NCBI GenBank assembly: GCA_963836015.1
Contig: CAWIIF010000015.1
Location: forward strand, 1,054,001 to 1,118,000
From: CAWCDJ01 sp963836015
GTDB lineage: Bacteria > Acidobacteriota > Terriglobia > Bryobacterales > Bryobacteraceae
Length of the DNA: 64,000 bases
Direction of reading: 5' to 3'
Shown here: positions 1-8,076 of the stretch, piece by piece
Layout of the letters: every line of letters begins with the position of its first letter
Position numbering within the stretch: position 1 is the first letter of the stretch
Translations under genes and position numbers: made by a program
Notes under the pieces: generated by a model
The model's database searches: none
The model's input: the letters and a program-made list of their open reading frames with translations, nothing else
What the model was told of the DNA's origin: nothing

Positions 1-119
1 TTTAGCGCCACCTCACGGCCTACGACGTTGTCGTAAGCCCTGTAAACGAGACCCATGCCCCCATGGCCTACCAGGCCTCGGATCTCATACCGGGCGTTAA
101 TAGTCGCGGATGCCTGCAT
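1..119 (-). CDS. Ser/Thr protein kinase, N-terminal fragment (runs off left edge)
   Basis: Only the first 39 codons are present, read leftwards from ATG at 117-119. The peptide begins MQASATINARYEIRGLVG and continues with a glycine-rich ATP-binding loop (GHGGMGLVYRA, about residues 18-28) followed by VGREVAL just before the window ends; the next base fits the Lys of the VAxK motif. This is the start of a Hanks-type (PknB-like) Ser/Thr protein kinase, a large family in acidobacteria that phosphorylates cytosolic targets and often carries C-terminal sensor repeats. The rest of the kinase, including the catalytic HRD and DFG motifs, lies outside the window, so activity and domain make-up cannot be judged. 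It is divergent from the xdhC-like gene. Confidence 0.85.
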   Translation of the reverse strand, partial: MQASATINARYEIRGLVGHGGMGLVYRAYDNVVGREVAL

Positions 120-137
120 GACTGGATAGTGACTCAC

Positions 138-164
138 TTTATATAGAAATTGCGCGAAAGCCAA
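138..164 (-). promoter_or_regulatory. Weak promoter candidate for the Ser/Thr kinase
   Basis: On the minus strand a TATAAA/TATATA box (plus positions 138-145) lies about 20 bases before the kinase ATG, and a TTGGCT (plus 159-164) lies upstream of it. The spacer is only 13-15 bp, short of the usual 16-18, so this is a tentative assignment based on the AT-rich box. Confidence 0.3.
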
Positions 165-202
165 TGGTTTTCGGGACAATTGATCGGGCGCGAGGTGTGA
201 TT

Positions 203-218
203 TGTGATACATTTCACC
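203..218. promoter_or_regulatory. CRP/FNR-like site upstream of xdhC
   Basis: TGTGA-N6-TCACC lies 118 bp before the xdhC start and differs from the classical CRP consensus TGTGA-N6-TCACA by one base. It sits between the divergent kinase and xdhC genes. A CRP-family regulator is a reasonable candidate, but single matches of this kind also arise by chance. Confidence 0.3.
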
Positions 219-320
219 TTTCGCCCCCGTACGGGCCGATCGTATAGTACTTGGGTACTACGATCGGTGGTTCGCGGAGGCTGGTTGCGGCCTGCGGGTG
301 TCCCGGCCCTCGCGCCACGT

Positions 321-326
321 TATAAT
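321..326 (+). promoter_or_regulatory. -10 box of xdhC (leaderless layout)
   Basis: A perfect TATAAT ends 9 nt before the ATG at 336, so transcription would begin within about 0-3 nt of the start codon. No Shine-Dalgarno sequence precedes the ATG and no convincing -35 box is visible. Confidence 0.55.
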
Positions 327-335
327 CGCTTCGTA

Positions 336-1175
336 ATGGACGTTTATTCGGAGTTGGTGCGGCTTCGAGGCCTGGGGCAGAAGTGTGCGCTGGCCACGAT
401 CGTCGACGTGCGCGGCTCCATCCCCAGCTACGAATCCGCCAAGCTGCTGGTGCGTGAGGACGGCTCGATGGTCGGCACCATCGGCGGAGGCTGCGTCGAA
501 GCGGAGGTCTGGAACGCCGCGCGGGAGGTTATCCAAACGGAAAAGCCCCGGCACCTCACATTCAATCTCGGGCAGGACGCCGCTTACGACAACGGATTGA
601 TCTGCGGCGGCCAACTGGATGTTTTCGTCGAGCCCGTAATGCCGATACCGCGCGCTTTCATTTTCGGCGCCGGCCACATTTCCAAGAGTCTCTCCAAGGT
701 CGCGACCTTGGCGGGTTTTGCCGCCGTGGTGGTGGACAACCGCGAGAGCTTCGCCAACCGCGACCGCTTCCCCGACGCCGAAGAGGTCCACGCCGCCGAG
801 TACGAAGAGGTTTTTCCCCGGCTCGCCATCAACGAAACCAGCTACCTCATTATCGTGACCCGCGGCCATCGCGACGATATGCGGGTTCTCCAGTTGGCCA
901 TTGCAACGCCGGCCCGCTACATCGCTATGATCGGCAGCAAGCGCAAAGTGCTGAACGTCATTCGCGAGCTGGAGAAGCAGGGTATTCCCCGTGAGGCTTT
1001 CGAGAAGATCCACGCCCCCATGGGTCTCGATATCGGCGCCATTTCCCCGGAGGAAATCGCGATTTCGGTGGCGGCCGAGATGATTGCGGTGCGCCGCGGC
1101 GCGGCTTCCAACTGGCGCTCGCTCTCGATGTCGGTGTTTGCCGGCGACCCGGCGCGGGCAGTACATTCGAAGTGA
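336..1175 (+). CDS. XdhC/CoxI family molybdenum-hydroxylase maturation protein
   Basis: A 279-residue protein of the XdhC/CoxI family, which binds molybdenum cofactor and helps insert the sulfurated cofactor into xanthine-dehydrogenase or CO-dehydrogenase-type enzymes in the cytosol. The N-terminal XdhC_CoxI domain spans about residues 15-95, with the glycine motif GGGC at 50-53 and GLICGG at 87-92. A C-terminal Rossmann domain follows, with GAGHIS at 111-116. The ATG at 336 is chosen because it gives the usual N-terminus and lies just after a TATAAT; the frame stays open upstream to 204, but that peptide is not family-like. The stop overlaps the GTG of the next gene, a MocA-like nucleotidyltransferase, so the two are translationally coupled. 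No xanthine or CO dehydrogenase subunit is encoded in the window, so the client enzyme is unknown. Confidence 0.88.
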   Translation: MDVYSELVRLRGLGQKCALATIVDVRGSIPSYESAKLLVREDGSMVGTIGGGCVEAEVWNAAREVIQTEKPRHLTFNLGQDAAYDNGLICGGQLDVFVEPVMPIPRAFIFGAGHISKSLSKVATLAGFAAVVVDNRESFANRDRFPDAEEVHAAEYEEVFPRLAINETSYLIIVTRGHRDDMRVLQLAIATPARYIAMIGSKRKVLNVIRELEKQGIPREAFEKIHAPMGLDIGAISPEEIAISVAAEMIAVRRGAASNWRSLSMSVFAGDPARAVHSK

Positions 1176-1747
1176 GCGCCGCCGGTCTCATCCTCGCGGC
1201 CGGCCAATCGCGGCGCATGGGTTCGCCCAAGGCCCTCCTCGAATATCGCGGCGAGTCGTTTGTCGATCGCCTGGTGGGTCTCTTCGCGGGCCTGTGCTCG
1301 CCGGTAATCGTGGTGCTCGGAGCCGATGCCGACGAGATCCGCGCCCGCGCGGCGCGCCCGGCGGAGTTCGTGTTCAACCCGCACTACCAGACCGGTCAGA
1401 CCGGCTCCCTGCAATGCGGCCTGCGAGCCGTTCCTCCGCAAGCCGAAGGCGTGCTCTTTACGCTGGTGGATCATCCGGCTGTGGCTCCCGGGACACTCCA
1501 ACGGCTGCTGGCCGCTCCGCTGCCGCTGGTCCGCGTGCCGCGCTACGGTGGAAGGCGGGGCCACCCGGTCTGGTTCCGGCGTGAGCTGATTTCCGAATTC
1601 CTGGCGCTTCCCGATAGCGGGGCCGCGCGCGATGTGGTCCGGGCTCACGCGGCCGAAACCGAGTTCCTCGACGTGGACGACGCCGGCGTGGTCGCGGACA
1701 TCGACGACCCCGCGGCTTACCGCGACCTGCTGGGAGCTCGCGCATGA
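1172..1747 (+). CDS. MobA-like NTP transferase (MocA-type molybdenum cofactor nucleotidyltransferase)
   Basis: 191 residues with the nucleotidyltransferase signature LAAGQSRRMGSPK at about residues 9-21. A TLVDHP motif at about 97-102 supplies the metal-binding aspartate, and GRRGHPVWF near 127-135 is typical of MocA/MobA-like enzymes. MocA transfers CMP to molybdopterin to make the cytosine-dinucleotide cofactor of xanthine-dehydrogenase-family enzymes; MobA uses GTP. Pairing with an XdhC-like protein favours the MocA role, but nucleotide choice cannot be read with certainty from sequence. The start is GTG, sharing bases with the TGA of xdhC, and the ATGA at the 3' end overlaps the next gene, so all three genes form one coupled transcript. 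Length is normal for the family. Confidence 0.85.
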   Translation: MSAAGLILAAGQSRRMGSPKALLEYRGESFVDRLVGLFAGLCSPVIVVLGADADEIRARAARPAEFVFNPHYQTGQTGSLQCGLRAVPPQAEGVLFTLVDHPAVAPGTLQRLLAAPLPLVRVPRYGGRRGHPVWFRRELISEFLALPDSGAARDVVRAHAAETEFLDVDDAGVVADIDDPAAYRDLLGARA

Positions 1748-4074
1748 AGAAGCGCATCTTCCAGTGCGCAGGCGCCGGGCTTGGCCTGCTGCTGCTGGCC
1801 GGCCTGATCGTGCCCTACGTCAACGCCGACCAGTACGGCCTGCGCCTCAAATGGTCCCTGCAAAAAGCGCTCGGCCGCCAGGTCGATATCGGCAAGGTGC
1901 GGTTCAGTCTTCTCGAAGGGCCGGCCTTTTCGGTTGAGCGCGATTCCCGCGGTCCCGGCGTGGTCATCCACGAGGATCCTTCGATCGGTGTCGAGCCGAT
2001 CGCTTACGTGGAATCCATGCGGGTCCGGCCCAGCCTCTGGTCACTGTTGGGCGGCAGGTTCGTGATCGCTTCGATCCGGCTCGAGGACGCCAGCATCAAC
2101 CTGAGCAAGACCGGTCCTGCTTCCGAGCCCGGGCTTTGGAATTTCTCCTCCTTCGTCAATCCCTCGGTGATGAGCGCGGCTCCTGCCATTCATGTGCGCA
2201 ACGGCCGGGTCCACTTCAAATTCGGTGACACCAAGTCCGTCTTCTACCTGACCGCGACGGATCTCGACATTTCGCCGCCCGGCAGCCGCGGCGGCGGCTG
2301 GACTGTTTCCTGCTCCGCGCAGCCCGCCCGCAGCGACCGCGCCGCGCAGGGCCTCGGCTCGTTCGTCCTGAGCGGACGCTGGTACGTGGCGCCGGAGCGC
2401 GTGGATCTGGATCTCGACGTCGAGCGGACCGGCCTCGGGGAGCTCACCGCCCTCCTGCGCGGCCAGGCCGGCAGCATTCACGGCACCGCCACCGCGCAGC
2501 TGCACCTGGGCGGGCCGATCAACAACATCGGCATACAGGGCCGACTCAACGTCGAAGATGTGCATCGCTGGGATCTCCTCCCGCCCCATGGCCAGGGCTG
2601 GCCGCTCGACGTGCGCGGACGCCTCGACCTGATCGGGCAGCAGCTCGAGCTCCAATCGAGCTCCGCCGGCGGTGGGATCCTGCCGCTCTCCGCCCGGCTG
2701 CGCGCGAGCGATTACCTCTCCAAGCCGCATTGGGCCGTAGCGGTCAACTGGAATCGCTTCCCCATCGACCCCCTCATGCAGGTCGCCGCCGACATGGGCG
2801 CCCAGTTTCCGCCGAGGCTCAAACTCAGCGGAACCATGGACGGCGCCATCGGCTACTCCGGGGCGGGAAGCTTCCAGGGCGAGCTGGCCTTCCACGACAC
2901 CGCAGTGACCATTCCCGATTCGCCGCCGGTTCGTTTCGACCAGGCCTACGTCGTGTTCGATCACGGCCACGTGCACCTGTCGCCGGCGCGTGTCCACACC
3001 GCTGAGCAGGATGAGGCCGAGATCCAGGCCGACTACGCGATTGACGCGGACACGCTGGATCTCGCCATACACACCGAGTCGATGAAGGTCGGCTCGCTCC
3101 GCGCGCAGGTGGCCCTGGCGGCCGTGCCGTGGCTGGAACAGATGCAGTCCGGCGAGTGGAGCGGCGATCTGCACTACCACCGCGAGCCGGCCCAGGCCGG
3201 CTGGACCGGGCAGCTTCAACTCACCGGCGCGCGCGTGGCCGTGCCGGGGTTGGCGCACCCGGTGGAACTGGCTTCCGCCCGCGCCCAGATCGATGGCGTG
3301 CGCGTGGTGCTCGACCGCCTCGACGCCGCCACCGGCGGAATCTCCTTCGGCGGCGACTACCGCTACGAACCCGGCGCCGCGCGGCCCCATCGCTTCCGCC
3401 TGCGCGTCGAGACGCTCGATGCCGCGGCGATCGAGACCGAGCTGATGCCGACCCTGCGGCGCAGCAGCAGCCTGTTCGCCCGCGCCCTGGGCCGGACCGG
3501 AATGCCCGACTGGCTCAAACGGCGGGACGCCGACGGCGTCATCCTGATCGACGACCTCAAAGTGGCCGGCCTGCGCCTTGAGGATGTCCGCGCCCACCTG
3601 TTGTGGGACGCCGGGCACGTCGAGCTGGACAACCTGCAGGCGAAGCTCAACCGCGCCTCGGTCACAGGCAAGCTGGCGGTGAACCTGCGCGGGGAACGCC
3701 CGGTCTACCAGTTCACGGGCAAGCTGAAAGGCATGGCATGGCAATCGGGCAAGCTCGATGCCGAAGGAACCCTCGAGTCGTCCGGGGTAGGGAAGCAGTT
3801 GCTGGCTAACCTGCGGTCGGAAGGCTCCTTCAGCGGGTCCGCCCTGGATTTCGGTACCACTCCGGCATGGCGCAGCGTGTCGGGCAGTTACAGCCTGGCG
3901 CTGGCGCCGCGATTTCGTTTGACCGCCCTCAAGCTGAAAATGGAAGACGAAACCTACACGGGGCGGGGCAGCACGCTCGATGACGGCCGTCTGCTGATCC
4001 AGCTCAGCAACGGCGCGAGCGAAATGCGCATGAGCGGGACGCTCGCCAAGCTGAAGCTCGAACCCACTCCCTAA
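1744..4074 (+). CDS. AsmA-like inner-membrane-anchored protein
   Basis: 776 residues. A short basic N-terminus (MKKR) is followed by a single hydrophobic helix (about residues 8-26) and then a long periplasmic region rich in beta-strand patterns. Repeated blocks such as VESMRVRPSLWSLLGGRF and LNGxLxGxxxWxSGKLDAEG-like segments resemble AsmA/DUF748-type repeats. AsmA-like proteins bridge the inner and outer membranes and are linked to lipid transport and outer-membrane assembly. The start overlaps the mocA-like stop by 4 nt (ATGA), an odd partnership for a molybdenum maturation pair, so the linkage may be only transcriptional. The gene overlaps the convergent S1/P1 nuclease stop by 4 nt. Family assignment rests on topology and repeat style rather than a catalytic motif, so it is moderately secure. 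Confidence 0.7.
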   Translation: MKKRIFQCAGAGLGLLLLAGLIVPYVNADQYGLRLKWSLQKALGRQVDIGKVRFSLLEGPAFSVERDSRGPGVVIHEDPSIGVEPIAYVESMRVRPSLWSLLGGRFVIASIRLEDASINLSKTGPASEPGLWNFSSFVNPSVMSAAPAIHVRNGRVHFKFGDTKSVFYLTATDLDISPPGSRGGGWTVSCSAQPARSDRAAQGLGSFVLSGRWYVAPERVDLDLDVERTGLGELTALLRGQAGSIHGTATAQLHLGGPINNIGIQGRLNVEDVHRWDLLPPHGQGWPLDVRGRLDLIGQQLELQSSSAGGGILPLSARLRASDYLSKPHWAVAVNWNRFPIDPLMQVAADMGAQFPPRLKLSGTMDGAIGYSGAGSFQGELAFHDTAVTIPDSPPVRFDQAYVVFDHGHVHLSPARVHTAEQDEAEIQADYAIDADTLDLAIHTESMKVGSLRAQVALAAVPWLEQMQSGEWSGDLHYHREPAQAGWTGQLQLTGARVAVPGLAHPVELASARAQIDGVRVVLDRLDAATGGISFGGDYRYEPGAARPHRFRLRVETLDAAAIETELMPTLRRSSSLFARALGRTGMPDWLKRRDADGVILIDDLKVAGLRLEDVRAHLLWDAGHVELDNLQAKLNRASVTGKLAVNLRGERPVYQFTGKLKGMAWQSGKLDAEGTLESSGVGKQLLANLRSEGSFSGSALDFGTTPAWRSVSGSYSLALAPRFRLTALKLKMEDETYTGRGSTLDDGRLLIQLSNGASEMRMSGTLAKLKLEPTP

Positions 4075-4844
4075 CGCAGCGTTTCGTTCAGCACCCGGGC
4101 CAGCCGCGCGCCGGCTTTTTCGATCTGCAGCCGGATCAGCTCATCGGCAGCCTTCTCGTAAGCCGCGCCCACCGGCGCCGGTGCCCCCGCCGCCAGCTTC
4201 CCGTAAACTACCTTCTGCGCGGCCTTGTGCGACTGCTCCGCCCAGTCTTCCACCGACCCTTTCGACCACTTCCGGAAGTGCTTTTCCGAGTCCGCTGTCC
4301 AGGACGCCGCCAGTTGATCCTCGTTGCCCATGCGAGCCAGCAGGGCCCCGTCCCAAAGGCTGTGCAGGTTCAGCCGGCGGTCCGCCAACTGCACTATCAC
4401 GGTATTGCCGCCCTTGTCCTGGTTGTCCGCGGAGTGCAGCGGCTGGTGCATGTCGCCTACGAAATGGACCAGGAACATGAGCGCCTCGCGACGGTCGGCG
4501 GCCGGCGCGGACTGATTCGCCACCACCTTCTCGGAGTCTTCGATTCTGGCGATCACGCACTCGCCTTTCGGACAGTCCCGCGCCATGTCCAGATGCGGGC
4601 GGCCGACCGGGATATCGACGTAATGCCAGGGGCCCGTCTCCGGCCGCGAACGCCGTATCTCGTCGGCCCAACTGGCGACCGACACCAGCGTCTTGCCCGG
4701 CCCCAGGATGGCAGCGATCTGGTCCCGGGCCCGCGCCGTGAGCTGGGCTGCCGCGATCCTGACGATCAGAGCGTGCCCCTCGACTCCCCATCCGAAGGCC
4801 GATGGACACACGGCCGCCAGGGCGATCCAAGCGAATTTGCGCAT
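4071..4844 (-). CDS. S1/P1-type zinc nuclease, secreted
   Basis: 257 residues. The signal peptide is about residues 1-18 (MRKFAWIALAAVCPSAFG), and cleavage would leave Trp19 as the mature N-terminus, as in P1 nuclease where the N-terminal Trp itself binds zinc. All ligand motifs are visible: WGVEGH at the mature N-terminus, WADEIR, WHYVDIP, HFVGDMHQPLH and NLHSLWDGALL. These trinuclear-zinc enzymes cleave single-stranded DNA and RNA and can remove 3'-phosphates, usually to scavenge nucleotides or phosphate outside the cytoplasm. The ATG at 4844 is preferred over one 18 nt upstream because it begins a standard signal peptide. The gene is convergent with the AsmA-like gene and divergent from the Cas2-like gene. 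Confidence 0.92.
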   Translation of the reverse strand: MRKFAWIALAAVCPSAFGWGVEGHALIVRIAAAQLTARARDQIAAILGPGKTLVSVASWADEIRRSRPETGPWHYVDIPVGRPHLDMARDCPKGECVIARIEDSEKVVANQSAPAADRREALMFLVHFVGDMHQPLHSADNQDKGGNTVIVQLADRRLNLHSLWDGALLARMGNEDQLAASWTADSEKHFRKWSKGSVEDWAEQSHKAAQKVVYGKLAAGAPAPVGAAYEKAADELIRLQIEKAGARLARVLNETLR

Positions 4845-4867
4845 GAACGCACAGAGTAACACGAGGT

Positions 4868-4895
4868 TTGATATTCGCCTTTTCTTCGCTATAAT
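4868..4895 (+). promoter_or_regulatory. Promoter of the Cas2-like gene, apparently leaderless
   Basis: A -35 TTGATA (4868-4873) and a perfect -10 TATAAT (4890-4895) are separated by 16 bp. The GTG start at 4902 begins only 6 nt after the -10 box, so the transcript is predicted to start at or beside the start codon. This is the best-formed example of a layout that recurs across the window. Confidence 0.65.
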
Positions 4896-4901
4896 GAGGG
4901 C

Positions 4902-5156
4902 GTGTCACTCAAGCTATACCTGGTATCCTGCGATCTGCTGCACGAAGGCGACTACTCCTCGTTCCAGTCCCGTCTACGTACCTTTGAAGCGCGCCAGGTC
5001 CTGGCCAACCAGTGGGCGCTGCACAGCACCCACACGGCGGCGCAGTTGAAGGACGTCCTGCGCCAGTTCCTGCACGAAGGCGACCGGATCGTGGTGACGG
5101 AAGTGGGCGCCGAACGAGCCAGCCGGCGCGCGTTATGCAATCTGGCGGAATTGTAG
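4902..5156 (+). CDS. Stand-alone Cas2-like (SinR/VapD-type ferredoxin-fold) small protein
   Basis: 84 residues beginning MSLKLYLVSCDLLHEGDY. The order of elements (hydrophobic first strand ending in an acidic residue, a helix, WALHSTHTAAQLKDVL, then DRIVVTEVG as a late strand) matches small Cas2-like proteins annotated as SinR-like, whose fold is shared with Cas2 and VapD. In Cas2 the first-strand aspartate (here Asp11 in SCD) binds metal, and some family members are nucleases; Cas2 otherwise acts with Cas1 in CRISPR adaptation. No Cas1, other cas gene or repeat array is present, so a CRISPR role is unlikely and an orphan nuclease or toxin-like role is only a guess. The GTG start is set by the promoter spacing. 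Its 3' end overlaps the convergent membrane-protein gene by 24 bp. Confidence 0.6.
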   Translation: MSLKLYLVSCDLLHEGDYSSFQSRLRTFEARQVLANQWALHSTHTAAQLKDVLRQFLHEGDRIVVTEVGAERASRRALCNLAEL

Positions 5157-5507
5157 GGCCGGCGCGGGGCTGGGCGTCACGACCATGGAAGTGACGGTGT
5201 CGTCCTGGTCATCGTCGTCCGATTCGCCGTACACGTGGTAGTAGTAGCTCGCCAGGCCGCACCCCAGCAGCAGCGCCAGCAGGATGCCGAACCATCTCAG
5301 CGTCCCGCCGTTCCATGCCTGCTTCTTTTCCACGGAGGCTGCCGTAGCCTTGACCACCGCGAACGCCGCTCCCCCGCCCAGCCCCAGTTTCAGATACCAG
5401 GGCATGAGGTCCAGGTGGCTCTGGCCGCCCACTTCGCTCCACAGCACGAAGACCGCTAATACCGCAATCAGGAACTGCGTCGCATAAGCAAGGCGGAGGA
5501 TGGGCAT
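5133..5507 (-). CDS. Small membrane protein of unknown function
   Basis: 124 residues, not recognised. Hydrophobic stretches are visible at about residues 7-23 (TQFLIAVLAVFVLW), 37-53 (weaker, glycine and alanine rich) and 70-88 (LRWFGILLALLLGCGLASYYY). They are followed by a very acidic DDDDQDD run and a hydrophilic tail. The protein is probably an inner-membrane protein with two or three helices. Its start is divergent from the MacB-like permease gene, and its 3' end overlaps the Cas2-like gene on the other strand. Codon use and frame length look genuine, and no function can be proposed. Confidence 0.6.
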   Translation of the reverse strand: MPILRLAYATQFLIAVLAVFVLWSEVGGQSHLDLMPWYLKLGLGGGAAFAVVKATAASVEKKQAWNGGTLRWFGILLALLLGCGLASYYYHVYGESDDDDQDDTVTSMVVTPSPAPALQFRQIA

Positions 5508-5547
5508 CGGTGCGCATCTTCATCTTACGTTATCCTGGAAAGAGAGA

Positions 5548-6822
<1,275 letters not shown>

Positions 6823-6825
6823 ATC

Positions 6826-8076
6826 GTGAATATCAGCGCCACGGAGAACATGAGCATGGCGGTCCACGCGGTGTGGACCCATCGCTTCCGCTCGCTGCTC
6901 ACCATCCTCGGGATTGTCATCGGCATCACTACGGTGGTCACGGTTGCGTCGCTGCTCACGGGCCTGCGACAGGGAGTCGTGGTGTTCTTCCAGGAACTCG
7001 GCCCCGACAATATCTTCCTCTACAAGACCTCGGGCGACCCGAGCATGGAGCCCCCCAAGGAGCGCAAGCGCCGGCCGATGAATCCCGAGTACGCGGACCT
7101 CATCAAGCGCTGGTGCAGCGACTCGGTGGAAGATGTCGGCCTCGAGCTCTTCATTCCGCCGGTGGTCGAGGGGAATCCGATCACGGCGCGCGTGCCCGGC
7201 TACGAATCGGATACCATCAACCTCTCGGGCTACTCCTCCAACATGGCGGACATCTCGCCGCGCGATTTCGCCTCCGGCCGCTATTTCACGCCGGAAGAGG
7301 AGCAGCGCGGCGCCCACGTCGCCATGATCGGCTCCAACCTGGCCGAGTCTTTGTTTCCCGCCGGCAACGCGCTTGGCAGCACCATGATGGTGGATGGCGC
7401 CGAGTACATCATCATCGGCGTTTACGCCAAAGCGAAAGGCGGCTTCTTCGGCGAGAACGGCATGGATAACGCGATCGTGATCCCGCTGCGCACCGCCGAG
7501 AATCGCTACCCGCAGATTGACCGCTTCATGATCATCGCCAAGGCCTGGCCCGGCAAGCGCCAGAACGCCTACGACGAGGTCCAGGGCACCATGCGCCGGC
7601 TGCGCCGGCTGGCCGCCGACGCCCCCAACGACTTTTCCATCTCCACGCCGGATCAGATCATTCAGCAGTTCGACCGCATCACCGGCCTCATCGGCCTGGT
7701 GGCCATCGCTATTTCCGGCCTGGGCCTGCTGGTCGGCGGCATCGGCGTGATGAACATCATGCTGGTCAGCGTCACCGAGCGCACGCGCGAAATCGGCGTC
7801 CGCAAGGCTCTCGGCGCGCGCCGACGCGACATCATCGGACAGTTCCTGGTCGAGGCCATGACGCTCACGGGGGCCGGCGGCGTGCTCGGGATCCTCATAG
7901 CGGTGCTCATCACCATGCTGGTCGGCGTGCTGGTTCCCTCGCTGCCCTCCAAGGTGCCGAGCTGGGCGCTGATCACGGGCTTCAGCGTTTCCGTGGCGGT
8001 CGGCGTCTTCTTCGGCGTCTGGCCCGCCGTCAAAGCATCGCGGCTCGACCCGGTCGAAGCCCTCCGTTACGAATAA
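6826..8076 (+). CDS. MacB/FtsX-type ABC transporter permease (second of tandem pair)
   Basis: 416 residues with the same architecture as its upstream neighbour: a first helix at about residues 24-45 (LLTILGIVIGITTVVTVASLL), a periplasmic domain to about residue 275, then an FtsX domain with VMNIMLVSVTERTREIGVRKALGARR. The start is GTG at 6826, 3 nt after the previous stop. The two proteins could form a heterodimeric permease that works with an ATPase encoded elsewhere. The conserved MNIMLVSVTER segment is encoded by 32 identical bases in the two genes (6499-6530 and 7750-7781), which fits descent by tandem duplication. The stop codon overlaps the ABC-F start (TAATG). Confidence 0.9.
   Translation: MNISATENMSMAVHAVWTHRFRSLLTILGIVIGITTVVTVASLLTGLRQGVVVFFQELGPDNIFLYKTSGDPSMEPPKERKRRPMNPEYADLIKRWCSDSVEDVGLELFIPPVVEGNPITARVPGYESDTINLSGYSSNMADISPRDFASGRYFTPEEEQRGAHVAMIGSNLAESLFPAGNALGSTMMVDGAEYIIIGVYAKAKGGFFGENGMDNAIVIPLRTAENRYPQIDRFMIIAKAWPGKRQNAYDEVQGTMRRLRRLAADAPNDFSISTPDQIIQQFDRITGLIGLVAIAISGLGLLVGGIGVMNIMLVSVTERTREIGVRKALGARRRDIIGQFLVEAMTLTGAGGVLGILIAVLITMLVGVLVPSLPSKVPSWALITGFSVSVAVGVFFGVWPAVKASRLDPVEALRYE

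Noticed and set aside
2041..3744. 567-codon minus-strand frame
   Set aside because: Lies antisense to the AsmA-like gene. Its His/Gly/Arg/Val-rich composition is typical of the reverse frame of GC-rich coding sequence.
4902..5156. CRISPR-Cas locus around the Cas2-like gene
   Set aside because: No repeats, cas1 or effector gene on either side.
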